Assembly (NCBI RefSeq): GCF_000018865.1
Contig: NC_010175.1
Span: 3,348,001-3,412,000, forward strand
Length of the DNA: 64,000 bases
Origin: Chloroflexus aurantiacus J-10-fl
Lineage (GTDB): Bacteria; Chloroflexota; Chloroflexia; Chloroflexales; Chloroflexaceae
Direction: 5' to 3'
Of this stretch, positions 53,319-63,670 are shown piece after piece. The notes under the pieces are model-generated. The model did not search any database and was not told the origin of the DNA. It was given only the letters and a program-made list of their open reading frames with translations. Each line of letters opens with the position of its first letter. The stretch's first letter is position 1. A program made the position numbers and the translations under genes.

Positions 53319-54298
53319 TCGTTAGCGATTTTCGTCATCTTAATCATACCGTCTCGCCGGCGGCGACCGAACTTAGCGAAGCCTGGCAGCGTAGCCTGAG
53401 CAGGCTGGGAGATTATACGGCAATGGTGGTACGGGCGCTCAACCTGCGTCCCCAGGCCGCCGCACTCTATCGACAGACCGACCGCCATCTGTTGGTACGG
53501 CTGACCTTGTCGGGTGAGCATGTCATCCTGCGGGTAGCACCTGAAGATGATTTATCGGCCCATGTCACATTTTTACGCGGCCTGGCAGCAGGAGGGTTGC
53601 CGGGAGCACGCCTTATCCAGCGCGATTTGAGTAAAGCTTTTGTGCCGTTTGCCTACACGCTGGAGAGTTTTGTAGCCGGTAAAACTGCTGCCGATCTTGA
53701 TGATGAACATCTGTTGCATAGTATTGCTCGCCAGGCCGGACGCGCCCTCCGTCGCTTGCACCGGCAACAAATGCCGGGTTTTGGCCGGCCAACCATCAGT
53801 GGTCGCTGGCCACGTCTGAGCTGGCGACACGTTTTGATCGCTATCGGGCAGCGTTTGGCCGGGTTGCCGATACCACAGTTGATCTTTAGCCCGGAAGAGG
53901 TACAGACATTACAGGCAGTTCTGCACGATCCACGCCTTGATTGCCCATCGCCGGTGCTGATGCATGGGAACTTTGGCCCACACGCCGTGCGCTGTACAGT
54001 CGGCGGTCAGCACGTACATCTTGAGGCGTTTGAGGAACCTGGTTGGTTCGTTAGTGGTGACGGCTTGTTTGATCTGGCATTCGGGTTGCGTGCCCATTTA
54101 CCGGCAGCCTGGCGTGAAGGCTTGTACGAGGGCTATTGCAGTGCTGGAGCGTTGAGCGTGGCGGAAAGCGAGCGACTCCATCTGCTTTGCCTGTTGAGTT
54201 GTGCGTGGAGCGCGTGTGATCGCTATGCGCGGGGATTGCCGCACGAGACGGATGCTGAAGAGACCCGGCGGATGCTGGCTGCCGGTGTGGTAAGCTGA
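53315..54298 (+). CDS. Degenerate aminoglycoside-phosphotransferase-like protein
   Basis: A 327-residue protein with the two-lobed APH/choline-kinase layout: N-lobe VRLTLSGEHVILRVAPEDD with the candidate ATP-site region, FAYTLESFVAGKTAADL hinge, and a C-lobe. The catalytic loop reads LMHGNFGPHAVR where active kinases have HGDxxxxN, so the base Asp is Asn, and the metal DxD/DWE region is HLEAFEEPGW. It is therefore likely a pseudokinase or has altered chemistry. It is coupled (ATGA overlap) to the NHL-fused GT-C gene, suggesting work on the same product. Confidence 0.78.
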   Translation: MIVSDFRHLNHTVSPAATELSEAWQRSLSRLGDYTAMVVRALNLRPQAAALYRQTDRHLLVRLTLSGEHVILRVAPEDDLSAHVTFLRGLAAGGLPGARLIQRDLSKAFVPFAYTLESFVAGKTAADLDDEHLLHSIARQAGRALRRLHRQQMPGFGRPTISGRWPRLSWRHVLIAIGQRLAGLPIPQLIFSPEEVQTLQAVLHDPRLDCPSPVLMHGNFGPHAVRCTVGGQHVHLEAFEEPGWFVSGDGLFDLAFGLRAHLPAAWREGLYEGYCSAGALSVAESERLHLLCLLSCAWSACDRYARGLPHETDAEETRRMLAAGVVS

Positions 54299-54457
54299 TC
54301 TACGTGGTATTCAATCGGCTATCGATGTGGACGAGCGTATACCTGCCCTGTACCTGTCCAGATCGGAGCGCAGTGGACGCGCAGGGAATATCTGGTTTCT
54401 CATTGCTACGCTTTCAACACCTGTTGATAGCGTACAGTACCAGTTCAGGACACATCC

Positions 54458-55207
54458 ATGAATGAACAGCAATCGATTCGGGTCTACGAGCACGCCGATG
54501 AGCTGTACCGGATGGCAGCGACATTTGTTGCTGAGCAGATTCGATCCGCAATTGATAATCGTGGGCAGGCGTTAATTGCGCTTTCGGGAGGAAGCCTGAC
54601 CTCGCGCCTGTATCCATTGCTCGCGAATGCACCGTTGCGCGAACAGATTGACTGGAGCAGGGTGAGTATCGTATTTGCCGATGAACGGTATGTACCGTTC
54701 GACGACAGCGAGAACAATTATCGTGCGACACGACAGACGTTTCTCGATCACGTACCGGTACATGCCGATCAGGTTTTTCCGGTGCCGACCTACTATCGTG
54801 ATCCGCAACAGGCAGCCACCATTTATCAGCAGCAGTTAACAGCGTTGCTGACAGCGCATGGCGGCCAGATTGACGTAGCATTGCTCGGCATGGGGCCGGA
54901 TGGCCACACTGCATCGCTGTTTCCCCGGCATCCGGTTCTGACGGCAATTCCTGCCGGCGCATTGACTGTGGTTGTGGCCGATGCACCGAAACCACCACCA
55001 CTGCGTCTGAGTTTAACGCCAGCCGCATTGAATACGGCACGCGCAGTGGTATTTGTGGTCAGCGGTGCCGACAAGGCAGCAGCCGTGGCAGCCGCGCTGG
55101 CCGATACCGGTGACGCAATGGCACAACCAACGCGCCTGATTAATCCGGTAGCAGGGACGGTCTATTGGATGCTGGATCGGGCAGCGGCAGAGAGGGTGAC
55201 GCAGTAA
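54458..55207 (+). CDS. pgl: 6-Phosphogluconolactonase
   Basis: It hydrolyses 6-phosphogluconolactone in the oxidative pentose phosphate pathway. The 249-residue protein shows LIALSGGSLTSRLYPLLA, VSIVFADERYVPFDDSENNY, VALLGMGPDGHTASLFP and RLSLTPAALNTARAVVFVVSG, the standard family blocks. The ATG at 54458 starts where family similarity begins. No zwf or gnd is adjacent. Confidence 0.95.
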   Translation: MNEQQSIRVYEHADELYRMAATFVAEQIRSAIDNRGQALIALSGGSLTSRLYPLLANAPLREQIDWSRVSIVFADERYVPFDDSENNYRATRQTFLDHVPVHADQVFPVPTYYRDPQQAATIYQQQLTALLTAHGGQIDVALLGMGPDGHTASLFPRHPVLTAIPAGALTVVVADAPKPPPLRLSLTPAALNTARAVVFVVSGADKAAAVAAALADTGDAMAQPTRLINPVAGTVYWMLDRAAAERVTQ

Positions 55208-55423
55208 CCACGTGCGTCAACTATTCACGATGCCCATGCTCCGTGCTTTGCAGTGGTGCGAACGCGGCAAAGTGATATGTCAGCAGCCACGCAGCGTATC
55301 TGTTCACGATGTTCTTTCCGCACATTGAGGCGTATCGCTACCCGGGTTTTATTGTATTTCAGTTAATAGCCGGCACGAGCTGGTGACAGCCGCTCGTGCC
55401 GGGTGGCGAAGACTGAGATAGGG

Positions 55424-56455
55424 TTACGCTGTGTCACCACGTAATCGGCGTAGCTCAGCCTCAAGCTCACGCAGACGTGACTCGATGGCGGCACGGGCTT
55501 CGGCTTCGCGCCGGGCCTGTTCTTCGGCAAGCCGTGCCTGCGCCTCGGCCAGGGCACGGGCTTCGGCTTCGCGCTGGGCCTGTTCTTCGGCAAGCCGTGC
55601 CTGCGCCTCGGCCAGGGCACGGGCTTCAGCTTCGCGCCGGGCCTGTTCTTCGGCAAGCCGTGCCTGTGCCTCGGCCAGGGCACGGGCTTCAGCTTCGCGC
55701 CGGGCCTGTTCTTCGGCAGCGGCGCGGGCTGCGGCTTCGCGCCGGGCTTGCTGGGCCATCATCGTATAATCGCCCACAATCTCCCCTCGTTCGTTGTAGC
55801 ACACCACGTGGTCATCCACGATCCCCAGCCAGAGCCGGGCGACATCCAGGTATATCCGCCCGTCTGCATCCGGCTTGTGCAGCACATAGCGCCGCCCTGC
55901 CAGGCGATAGTTGAGCAAGCGTAGCCGACGTGGCCCATGCCGGGATGTGTTGTCCACAATTACATATTGTGCCACCCTGGCGCGGGCATAATGTCTGACT
56001 TTGTCCTTTATATCTTTCTGACGGGTTTCTGGAGAGGTGATCTCGATGATTAATGCCGGTCGGTGACCCTCCTCCCGTACATCGAACGTACTCCAATCGA
56101 GCCGTTGAGCAATGCCGGGGATGACCATTACATCCGGGCCGTGCGGTCGCAGACCGGGCACGTCCCAGGCCACTCGCACATCGGTGAGTACGATGGCCTC
56201 ACCCGTCGACTCAAGCCGCTCCCGCAACACGTTGGTGAGATACACCCGGTCGGTTTCGTGGCGGTCGCTATGCACGATGAAGTCTCCCACCTCCGGATGG
56301 AGGACATCGTCGAGGGTGAGTGGCACCTGTTCGAGATGATCGGGATCGTCGGGGGTGGGTCGGCGCACAAACCGCCAGCCGTAGCGAAACGGATCGTCCG
56401 TAGCCGGAGACGATGGGGCTGATACCAGTGTTGTTTCGGAGCGAGATTGACTCAT
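55424..56455 (-). CDS. Uma2-family (DUF820) protein with coiled-coil tail
   Basis: A 343-residue protein with a Uma2 domain (about 30-215): [53 protein letters not shown] and [20 protein letters not shown]. Residues about 235-335 are an Ala/Glu/Arg coiled coil made of a 21-residue repeat ([20 protein letters not shown]). The ATG at 56455 follows AGAGAGG. Same design as the protein at 6625-7428, but the repeat unit differs. Function unknown. Confidence 0.88.
   Translation of the reverse strand: MSQSRSETTLVSAPSSPATDDPFRYGWRFVRRPTPDDPDHLEQVPLTLDDVLHPEVGDFIVHSDRHETDRVYLTNVLRERLESTGEAIVLTDVRVAWDVPGLRPHGPDVMVIPGIAQRLDWSTFDVREEGHRPALIIEITSPETRQKDIKDKVRHYARARVAQYVIVDNTSRHGPRRLRLLNYRLAGRRYVLHKPDADGRIYLDVARLWLGIVDDHVVCYNERGEIVGDYTMMAQQARREAAARAAAEEQARREAEARALAEAQARLAEEQARREAEARALAEAQARLAEEQAQREAEARALAEAQARLAEEQARREAEARAAIESRLRELEAELRRLRGDTA
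55496..55745 (-). repeat. 63-bp in-frame tandem repeat in Uma2 gene
   Basis: About three and a half to four units of 63 bp, nearly identical in DNA, encode the 21-residue coiled-coil unit; the last unit is truncated and diverged. Confidence 0.9.
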
Positions 56456-56978
56456 GGTGATACCTCTCTCCCGGTGTGGGTATCGGTGTGAGTGCAGCAT
56501 TAGAACTGTATTGTATCACACCGGCTGGGTTGCAAACTGATCGATGGGTAGTGGATACGTTCTGATGTGTGTCATACGGCAAACACGAACTGTCGCAGCG
56601 AGCAGGTGGGATAGATGAGAATGGCATTGTGTGCTCCTGGCTCAAAAAGCATCCCTTAAATAAACCGGGTGATGGTCACAAAAGTTACGCAAGATTTGGA
56701 ACAGGGGTGAGCAGTTGCCAGGGTTATGGAGAGACAAGGTAAAAAGAGCAATGTGCTGAATGGTCTGGATCAGGCGGGCTGAGGTTTTTACTGAAGGTGG
56801 GTAAACGCCGCAGCGGCTGCAAATAGTCTACTCACACTGCTGTGAGGACGGGTAAAACATGCGAGAGATTGGGCATGAATATGCGCTGAACGCCATCATC
56901 ACTGGCTTCTCTCCTGCGCAGCGGGCTATGCATTACCCACATGTCGCGCTGCGTTAGGCCGGGCTGCACGTGCTCTCC
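56456..56978. other. Intergenic, no feature recognised
   Basis: About 520 bp upstream of the Uma2 gene; it should hold its promoter, but I see no clear boxes, gene or RNA. Confidence 0.45.
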
Positions 56979-57246
56979 GTGGCGCAGGCTTCCAGCCTGC
57001 GTGGAGGCAATCCTCTCCACCGCTGTCGGGTGCCGGCCGTGGCCGATGGTGCGCAGGCATGAACCTGGTACAACAATACCTCTACGCGCAGGGATCGCAT
57101 GCATGCCTGACCGACTGATGATCGGCACGAACACATCCAGCATCCCCGTGACCAGGATGGGTAACGGTGGGCCACGCGCCGGATCGTGAGTACGGCTGGC
57201 GCGGCAGCATGGCTGCCGCACTCCACACCGTGCGACACGCGCATAA
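56979..57246. repeat. 268-bp dispersed repeat, copy B
   Basis: Aligns by eye along its whole length with 3387-3654 in the same orientation. It ends with the block GTGCGACACGCGCATAAC. No conserved frame between copies. Confidence 0.85.
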
Positions 57247-57547
57247 CGAGCGGGTACAGCAATCCATCCAGCACGTGCCGGCACGGCTGGAGTGGCGCCC
57301 TGCCGCCGGGCCAGTCGCTCACAACAGCACCTATGGTGATCATCCCCGCTGATACGCACGTGGTTGACACCAGGTATGGGTAATGCATAGCGCAGCGGGG
57401 GCGGGGGGATTCTATCAAATCTGAACCGACACTATGCATCATTCGGGTTGTAACAGCCGTGGTGAAGCGCTGTCAGGCGTACCACCAGCGGGTCGTCGCA
57501 GGTGTATTGACTGGTTTAGTATGTTGTTCAGCAGTGCGCTACGGCTC

Positions 57548-57581
57548 GCCCCCACCCTAATCCGCCCCCGCTGGGGGCGGG
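57548..57581 (-). repeat. G-rich hairpin repeat, copy 2
   Basis: Inverted near-copy of 132-165, including the stem CCGCCCCC-GCT-GGGGGCGG. It lies about 100 bp before the 59-bp satellite. Confidence 0.75.
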
Positions 57582-57685
57582 AACTATGGGTGCAGGATAG
57601 CTTTTGCTGTCGCAAGTTGGTTCAGGGGTGCGATATGCCGTCGGGTACAGATACTACAGGCTGGGGAGCGCGCGCCTCTAGCGCG

Positions 57686-58275
57686 CTCCCAGCTTGCAGC
57701 AGTGCGCGTGCCCGGCTTCCAGAGGGGCGCACCGGAGGCGTGCGCTCCCAGCTTGCAGCAGTGCGCGTGCCCGGCTTCCAGAGGAGGACGTCGGAGGCGC
57801 GTGCTCCCAGATCGCAGGCGAGCGCGTGCCCGGCTTCCAGAGGAGCGCACCGGAGGCGCGCACTCCCAGCTTGCAGGCGAGCGCGTGCCCGGCTTCCAGA
57901 AGGGCGCGCCGGAGGCGCGCGCTCCCATCTTGCAGGCGAGCGCGTGTCCGGCTTCCAGAGGGGTGCGCCGGAGGCGTGCGCTCCCAGCTTGCAGCAGTGC
58001 GCGTGCCCGGCTTCCAGAGGGGTGCGCCGGAGGCGCGCGCTCCCAGATCGCAGGCGAGCGCGTGCCCGGCTTCCAGAGGGGTGCGCCGGAGGCGCGCGCT
58101 CCCAGATCGCAGGCGAGCGCGTACCCGGCTTCCAGAGGGGTGCGCCGGAGGCGTGCGCTCCCAGATCGCAGGCGAGCGCGTGCCCGGCTTCCAGAGGGGT
58201 GCGCCGGAGGCGCGCGCTTCCAGCTTGCAGGCGAGCGCATGTCCGGCTTCCAGAGGGGCGAGGCGGAGGCGTGCG
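57686..58275. repeat. 59-bp GC-rich tandem satellite, ten copies
   Basis: CTCCCAG (or CTCCCAT/TTCCAG) recurs every 59 bp at 57686, 57745, 57804, 57863, 57922, 57981, 58040, 58099, 58158 and 58217. Units share CCCGGCTTCCAGAGG and a CCGGAGGCG core and alternate between AGCTTGCAG and AGATCGCAG variants. The core is the inverse of that in the 107-bp satellite. Long frames are open in all phases because 59 is not a multiple of three; none is a gene. Confidence 0.95.
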
Positions 58276-58341
58276 CACAACGGTGCAACACTCGTATCAA
58301 ATCCGGTTGCATTGCAGGCATGACCCCTGCCGACGAGAGTC

Positions 58342-58369
58342 GTAGGGGCACGGCATGCCGTGCCCCTAC
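58342..58369. repeat. GTAGGGGC-type palindrome, perfect
   Basis: Perfect 28-bp palindrome: GTAGGGGCACGGCA followed by its complement TGCCGTGCCCCTAC. It keeps the outer box of the family with a different inner arm. Confidence 0.93.
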
Positions 58370-58525
58370 AGTCTGGCGACCGCCTGCTTATGACGCGCCG
58401 GTGGTACACCTGAACGATGCACCTTGTTGAGCAAGATTTGATGTTAGGTGCATCGTTAGGGTGAGGTTGGATGGCGTATGACCTCTACCATCCAGATAGG
58501 ATATTACCCCTACCGTTGCAGGGAC

Positions 58526-59347
58526 CTATCGCCAGCCGCCAATGGCCTCGAAAATGGCGCGGTCGTGGTATGGTTGAGGGACTGTTGCCTGCGGTTGTGC
58601 CAACAGATATTCGGCCATCTCCTCGAAGGGGCGCGTGCATTCCTCTTTCCCCGGCCCCTCCATCTCGAAGAGGGTTTTACCGGCGAGCCGCGAGCGGCGA
58701 ATGAGATCGTGGTACGGAACGCGCCCAATGACTTTGGTGCCGACCTTCTCGGCAAACTGGTCGAGCAGGTTGGTGCCACCGCCATATTCGTAGTCCACGC
58801 GATTGGCAATGATGCCGGCCAGTTTCACCTTGTGGCGCTGTGATTTTTGCGATATTGCCAGGCAGAGCCGGTTGGCGGCGAAGATGCTGTCGAAGTCGTT
58901 GCAGGCAATGATCAGGCCGTAGTCGGCGTAGTTGAGCGGTGCTGAAAAGCCGCCACAGACCACGTCGCCGAGTACGTCGAAGACGATGACGTCGTACTTG
59001 TCGTAGAGACCAAATTCTTTCAGCAGTTTGACCGTCTCACCCACGACATAGCCGCCGCATCCGCTACCGGCCGGTGGACCACCGGACTCAAGTGTGTCAA
59101 CGCCGGCAAAACCGGTGCGAATCACATCTTCCTTACTCACGTCTTCGAGATGGAAATTTACGCTGTCCAGCACGTCGATCACGGTCGGTTGGAGATGGCC
59201 GGTTAACGGAAAGGTGCTGTCGTGCTTCGGATCACAACCGATCTGGAGCACTTTGGCGCCTTTGAGCGCCATTGCCGCCGAGAGGTTGGCCGAGGTGGTC
59301 GACTTGCCGATCCCACCCTTGCCATAGATTGCGAGGATGAGGGACAT
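58526..59347 (-). CDS. bchL: Dark-operative protochlorophyllide reductase, iron protein
   Basis: The NifH-like ATP-driven electron donor of the dark protochlorophyllide reductase. The 273-residue protein has Walker [27 protein letters not shown], and the two cluster cysteines in AGSGCGGYV and [12 protein letters not shown] that bridge the dimer with a [4Fe-4S] cluster. The ATG at 59347 follows AAGGAG. It is the last gene of the bchN-bchB-bciB-bchL run, 57 bp after bciB. Confidence 0.98.
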
Positions 59348-59404
59348 GGACAACTCCTTCTTTTGGGCCGGCGATGCCGGCTGCGAATAACCTGTACGTA
59401 TACG

Positions 59405-60694
59405 TTACGAGGCGGATGGTTCGAGATCGCGATTGAATTCGCGTCGGTAGACATCGGCATAGCGGGCGAGCGCACGGTAGACGTAACCGGGTACGATGCG
59501 TCGTTCCAGCCGACCATGCCGTTCACGGACGAATTGCAGGTTGCGCAGGAGCTTCATCTCGATGACCGAACGAGCGAATTCGAGACCTTTTGGCCCGCTA
59601 CGGCGCTGGATGAAGGCGACGAGCTGGCGGATTGGCCAGGGCGGTCGTTTGCGCGGCTGGCGCAGCATCTGGATGTAGGCCGGCATACCTCGCGTGCGGT
59701 CGCCGCCGCTGATCGGCTCCCGCTCCTCAACGTGGGAGCGCAGCAGATCGTAGAGTTCAGCCCCCCGTTCGGTACGGATGAGAGTCCACTGCCAGCGCTC
59801 GTCGGGTGGTAGTGGTGCGCCCATGTAGCCGATGGTTAAATCCGATAGCCCATTCTGGTAATCGAAGCAGCTTAGACAGGCCGGTGGAAAGACCCCTAAC
59901 TGGCCGCCGAGACGGTCAACATCGAGATCGACGAAGTTGACTTTCTCGACCGAACCGTCTTCGTGTTTGAGCCAGATACGAAAATCCTGCATAAACTCGT
60001 GATGAATAACCGTCTCCGGCGAGCGCGAGACAACCTGCAAGAAGCGTTGCAGATCGGGATAGGTTGTGTTGTCGGTGCAGGGAATCCCGATGACGTAGAG
60101 GCGTTCCAGGCCGAGCTGATCTTCAATTGCGCGCAGGGCGTGAACCTGACAACCGGTGCCAATGTAAGCAATCCGGCGCAACCCACTCTGGCGGACCTGG
60201 GTCAGGACGTCGAGCGTTGGCGCAAGGCAGGGTTTGTTGCCGCGAGTCGCACGCACTTCGTCTGGAGTACGGGCCAGAATGGGGAGAGGCGCATACCGGG
60301 TACCGGGCACTGCACCGGTCGTAATCACCCCTTCGACCAGGCCGTGTTCGAGGAGCAGAGCGCCGAGGCTGGTGACAGCGCCGCTCCATTGGGCATCGGG
60401 CACCGGTGGCCGCATGCGGAAGACGCGCAGATCGCGATAGATGCCAAAGAGGAGTTCATCGCCGTCACGACGGTTGCGTCCGTGCAGGCGACGCTCGATC
60501 TCTTCAGCACGGTTGTTGACGAAGACGCAGCTCTGCGCCATGAATGGCCGCAATTCGCCGGTGCAGATGCCGCAATCGCTACACAGTTTTGGTCGTCCGG
60601 CCAGGCGCTCTTCGCGAGAGAGCAGCGCGATCTCGGCCAGTTGACGCGAAGGTTTTGGCCGGCGAGGCACGTTGGGAGAAAGGGCTGTGCTCAT
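59405..60694 (-). CDS. bciB: BciB-type 8-vinyl reductase (F420 hydrogenase beta-like)
   Basis: A 429-residue ferredoxin-dependent flavin/iron-sulfur protein of the FrhB family. The N-terminal cysteine cluster [13 protein letters not shown] and later [28 protein letters not shown] and [12 protein letters not shown] match the BciB/Slr1923 group, which reduces the 8-vinyl group of divinyl chlorophyllide. Members of this broad family also include F420-reducing enzymes, but the position between bchB and bchL makes 8-vinyl reduction the better call. Its ATG overlaps the bchB stop (ATGA) and follows AAGGAGGA. Confidence 0.9.
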   Translation of the reverse strand: MSTALSPNVPRRPKPSRQLAEIALLSREERLAGRPKLCSDCGICTGELRPFMAQSCVFVNNRAEEIERRLHGRNRRDGDELLFGIYRDLRVFRMRPPVPDAQWSGAVTSLGALLLEHGLVEGVITTGAVPGTRYAPLPILARTPDEVRATRGNKPCLAPTLDVLTQVRQSGLRRIAYIGTGCQVHALRAIEDQLGLERLYVIGIPCTDNTTYPDLQRFLQVVSRSPETVIHHEFMQDFRIWLKHEDGSVEKVNFVDLDVDRLGGQLGVFPPACLSCFDYQNGLSDLTIGYMGAPLPPDERWQWTLIRTERGAELYDLLRSHVEEREPISGGDRTRGMPAYIQMLRQPRKRPPWPIRQLVAFIQRRSGPKGLEFARSVIEMKLLRNLQFVRERHGRLERRIVPGYVYRALARYADVYRREFNRDLEPSAS

Positions 60695-62316
60695 GCGCCA
60701 AGCTCCTCCTTCGCGGCCAGCAGCACCTCTGCCGTAATGACCGCGTGACCACGCTGACGGGCATATTTCTCGACATTCCCGCGCACCCGGCCACGCACAA
60801 AGAATGGCACTTTCTTGAGCATAGCTTCCGCATCGGCAGCCCACACTGGATCAACGACGGCGGCAGGTGTGGGTGTCGCGGGTGCGCTGGTGAGAGATGG
60901 AGCAGATGCCACGGCGATAGCCGGTTCGTTCTGCGGTTGGGGACTCTCGACCGTTGCCGCTACTGGAGCCGGTTCAGCGACAGGAGTGCGCTCGGTTTTC
61001 TCGGGCAGATCGAGGCCGGCATCACCGAACAGATCGATCAGATGCTTCTCCATACCGAGGGTACAGGTCGTGTAGACCTCATCGGCGATGACATCAGCAC
61101 CGTCGAAACCCAGGAAGGGGCGATAGGCGAGGAGATGGTTCTCGATGTGGGTTGGCGGTGAGATGACCATGCAGTTGAGATCGTACCGTCGTGAGGTATG
61201 GCGTTCCATCTGAGTGCCGCACACCAATTCAGGGCGCAGGGCAGCAATGCGGTCTGCCACCACCTGAAACTCATCGGTTACCAGCACCTCATCGACATAG
61301 CCGGTCAACTGCTCACGCACCCAATCGGCCTGATGCTTGACATAGGTGCCGGCGCCGGCAATCGGCATGCCCAGCTCATCGCGCAAAAAGCGCGTGACTC
61401 CAACCACGTGGGTGGCATCGCCGAAGACAAAGGCCGGCTTGCCGGAAAAGCTATCCATATCAGCGGTACGGGCGAACCAGGGCACAGCAGATGGTGCCGA
61501 CATACCGTCGAGTGAGAAGGCGGTCAGCGGTGGCATTGGCACATCGGCCCCGGCCTGGGCCAGTAGCTCACGGAGACGTTCGATCCAGCGTAGCGTGGGT
61601 TGGACACCAATCGGTGCATCGAGGAGGGCCGGCACCCCAAACTGCTCTTCGAGATAGATGGCAGCACGCAGACCAAGCTCGCGGTAGGGAGCAATCGTGA
61701 GCCATGCCGCCGGCAAACGGCGCAGATCGGCGATACTCGCGCCCCAGGGTGCAACCACGTTCACCTCAAGCCCTAACGTCTTCAGCATACGCCGGAGACT
61801 GATCAGGTCGTGGCGGGCGTGAAAACCGAGTGACGCCGGGCCGAGGATATTCACTGTCGGACGTTCGGTGCGGGGCTGCGGTTTAGCAAAGCGCTTCACC
61901 AGATCGGTAAACAGACTCTCGGCGGCAACTATCTCTTGCATACGGTAGGGATTGGCATCGTACACCATCACCTCGCACTGCAAGCCGGCATGCTGAGCCG
62001 CGATTTCAAGATTCTCTTGCAACAAAATGGTGGAACACGAGGCAACCACGACAATCAGATCGGGGTGGACTCGTTCTTCCACCTGACGCAGCGTATCGGG
62101 CAGCCGGATCGTGCCGCGCGCAAGGTCGGTACCGCTGACCACGCTGGTCGTCATGGCCGGAAAATTGGGTGTGCGGTCGAGCATCGCAAAGATGGCATTG
62201 ACATAATCATCACCCTGGGGGGCGTGAAAGACGGCGTGCACATTCCGCATACTGTTGGCGATCCGGCCCACACCGTGGTGAGCAGTCCCTTCATACATCC
62301 AGTAAGCCAGCCGCAT
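60691..62316 (-). CDS. bchB: Dark-operative protochlorophyllide reductase, BchB subunit
   Basis: The catalytic component half that with BchN reduces ring D of protochlorophyllide. The 541-residue protein starts [20 protein letters not shown], has [15 protein letters not shown] (cluster-ligand region), [28 protein letters not shown] and, after a Pro/Ala-rich linker of about 55 residues (about 432-487), a C-terminal PCP_red domain with [21 protein letters not shown]. It begins 12 bp after bchN and is coupled to bciB by a 4-bp overlap. Confidence 0.97.
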   Translation of the reverse strand: MRLAYWMYEGTAHHGVGRIANSMRNVHAVFHAPQGDDYVNAIFAMLDRTPNFPAMTTSVVSGTDLARGTIRLPDTLRQVEERVHPDLIVVVASCSTILLQENLEIAAQHAGLQCEVMVYDANPYRMQEIVAAESLFTDLVKRFAKPQPRTERPTVNILGPASLGFHARHDLISLRRMLKTLGLEVNVVAPWGASIADLRRLPAAWLTIAPYRELGLRAAIYLEEQFGVPALLDAPIGVQPTLRWIERLRELLAQAGADVPMPPLTAFSLDGMSAPSAVPWFARTADMDSFSGKPAFVFGDATHVVGVTRFLRDELGMPIAGAGTYVKHQADWVREQLTGYVDEVLVTDEFQVVADRIAALRPELVCGTQMERHTSRRYDLNCMVISPPTHIENHLLAYRPFLGFDGADVIADEVYTTCTLGMEKHLIDLFGDAGLDLPEKTERTPVAEPAPVAATVESPQPQNEPAIAVASAPSLTSAPATPTPAAVVDPVWAADAEAMLKKVPFFVRGRVRGNVEKYARQRGHAVITAEVLLAAKEELGA

Positions 62317-62328
62317 GAATCGTCTCCT

Positions 62329-63609
62329 CTAGGATTGCAAAGAGATAACACCACCGGACGAACCGGGCATCATACCGGTCAGCCAGATCGGATCGGAGCC
62401 GAGTGGATCGAGACGGGCATGGCGTTGCAGAGCGCGGGTAAAGGATGTCACCAGATTATTGACGCCGGCCCAGCCGTGAATGGGGAGAAAACAATATTCA
62501 GTACCCCACTTGGCAACCGTTCCCTGACCGACCAGCGGATTGGTGGTGATGATGTTGGAAATAATCAGATCGGGCTTTGTCTCGGTAATTGTGCGCAACT
62601 GGCGATGGAAATTGGCCTGTTCGACGAGACGGACTCCATCGAGTGCCGCCAGCTCGGCGGCGTGGAAGCGGCGATTGATGTAGGGGGTAGAGCACTCGAC
62701 AACTTCGGCTCCACACGCCTTGAGAAAACGAGCCAGTGGCAATTCCATCAGCGTATCACTGGCGAAGAAAATCTTCTTACCGCGCAGCAGATCGGTATGA
62801 TGTTTAATCCGCTCCCAGGCTGCCGCCTCGCGCTCACTCAGATCGACCTGCATCCCAAACTGAGCTGCCAAATCTTCCCAGAAGCGACGGGTTCCATCAG
62901 GGCCGAAGGGGAACAACGAAGAGAGCACCGTGCAGCCACGTTCATTGCGCAATTGGGTCGCGGTCTTGTGCAGATAGGGTTGGAGCGGGGCAATGACAGT
63001 CCCCGGTCCAATTGGTGGCAACTCGGTGAAATGGCTGGCGGGCAAGAAACCGGCGACCGGAATGCCCAGGCGTGCCGCTTCGAGCGAAAAGTCATCGGCA
63101 ATCGCATCATTGACCGAGCCAAGGAAAACCACCCGCTTATCGTCCGGTGGTGCCGGTGGGCAGAAGGGGATCAGCGCCTGCAACACCGAATCCTCGCTCT
63201 GCGAAAACGTATAATCGAGGCCAGAGGCCGGCACAAACAGCACCGGCACTTCCGGTGTGCTGACCGAAGCTGCCAGTCCTTCAAACTCAACCTTCATCAC
63301 TTCAGGCGTACACGACGAGAGCAGAAAGATCACGGAGGGATGGTGCTCGCGCTTGATCTCCTCGATCTGGGCCGAGATGTCGGGTTGTGATGAACTCAGG
63401 TCAGACTCTTCGAGCAGTGAGACCGCAAAACGTGGTCGGGCGAAGATCATCACGCCGAGCGTATTTTGCAGCAGATGAGCGCAGGTATGGGTGCCGAGGA
63501 TGAGGAAGAAGCTGTCTTTGATCTTCTGATAGAGCCAGCCGACACTGACCAGGCCGCAGAACGAGTGGTAAATACCATCCTCACGGATGGGAGTCGCTTT
63601 TGACTGCAT
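62329..63609 (-). CDS. bchN: Dark-operative protochlorophyllide reductase, BchN subunit
   Basis: The partner of BchB in the NifDK-like heterotetramer. The 426-residue protein has [20 protein letters not shown] and [12 protein letters not shown] near the N-terminus and [17 protein letters not shown], supplying the three cysteines for the NB-cluster, plus [17 protein letters not shown] near the end. The start at 63609 follows GAGGAGG; an upstream extension lacks similarity. First gene of the operon. Confidence 0.98.
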   Translation of the reverse strand: MQSKATPIREDGIYHSFCGLVSVGWLYQKIKDSFFLILGTHTCAHLLQNTLGVMIFARPRFAVSLLEESDLSSSQPDISAQIEEIKREHHPSVIFLLSSCTPEVMKVEFEGLAASVSTPEVPVLFVPASGLDYTFSQSEDSVLQALIPFCPPAPPDDKRVVFLGSVNDAIADDFSLEAARLGIPVAGFLPASHFTELPPIGPGTVIAPLQPYLHKTATQLRNERGCTVLSSLFPFGPDGTRRFWEDLAAQFGMQVDLSEREAAAWERIKHHTDLLRGKKIFFASDTLMELPLARFLKACGAEVVECSTPYINRRFHAAELAALDGVRLVEQANFHRQLRTITETKPDLIISNIITTNPLVGQGTVAKWGTEYCFLPIHGWAGVNNLVTSFTRALQRHARLDPLGSDPIWLTGMMPGSSGGVISLQS

Positions 63610-63661
63610 AGCGCCTCCTCGCAGATTGTAGTACCCATTTGGAACTACCGGATTTAGAAAC

Positions 63662-63670
63662 ATTTTAGCA
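63662..63670 (-). promoter_or_regulatory. Possible extended -10 of bchN operon
   Basis: On the minus strand TGC-TAAAAT (extended -10 like) lies in an AT-rich stretch 53 bp upstream of bchN; no good -35 is seen. Tentative. Confidence 0.35.

Noticed and set aside
56832-57442. Overlapping 162- and 175-codon minus-strand frames in the dispersed repeat copy B
   Set aside because: The frames are not conserved in copy A at 3387-3654, so the repeat is treated as noncoding.
57434-58430. Six long overlapping frames on both strands (200-300 codons) in the 59-bp satellite
   Set aside because: The unit is not a multiple of three, so the same DNA is read in all phases; the apparent Arg/Ala-rich proteins are artefacts of GC-rich repeats.
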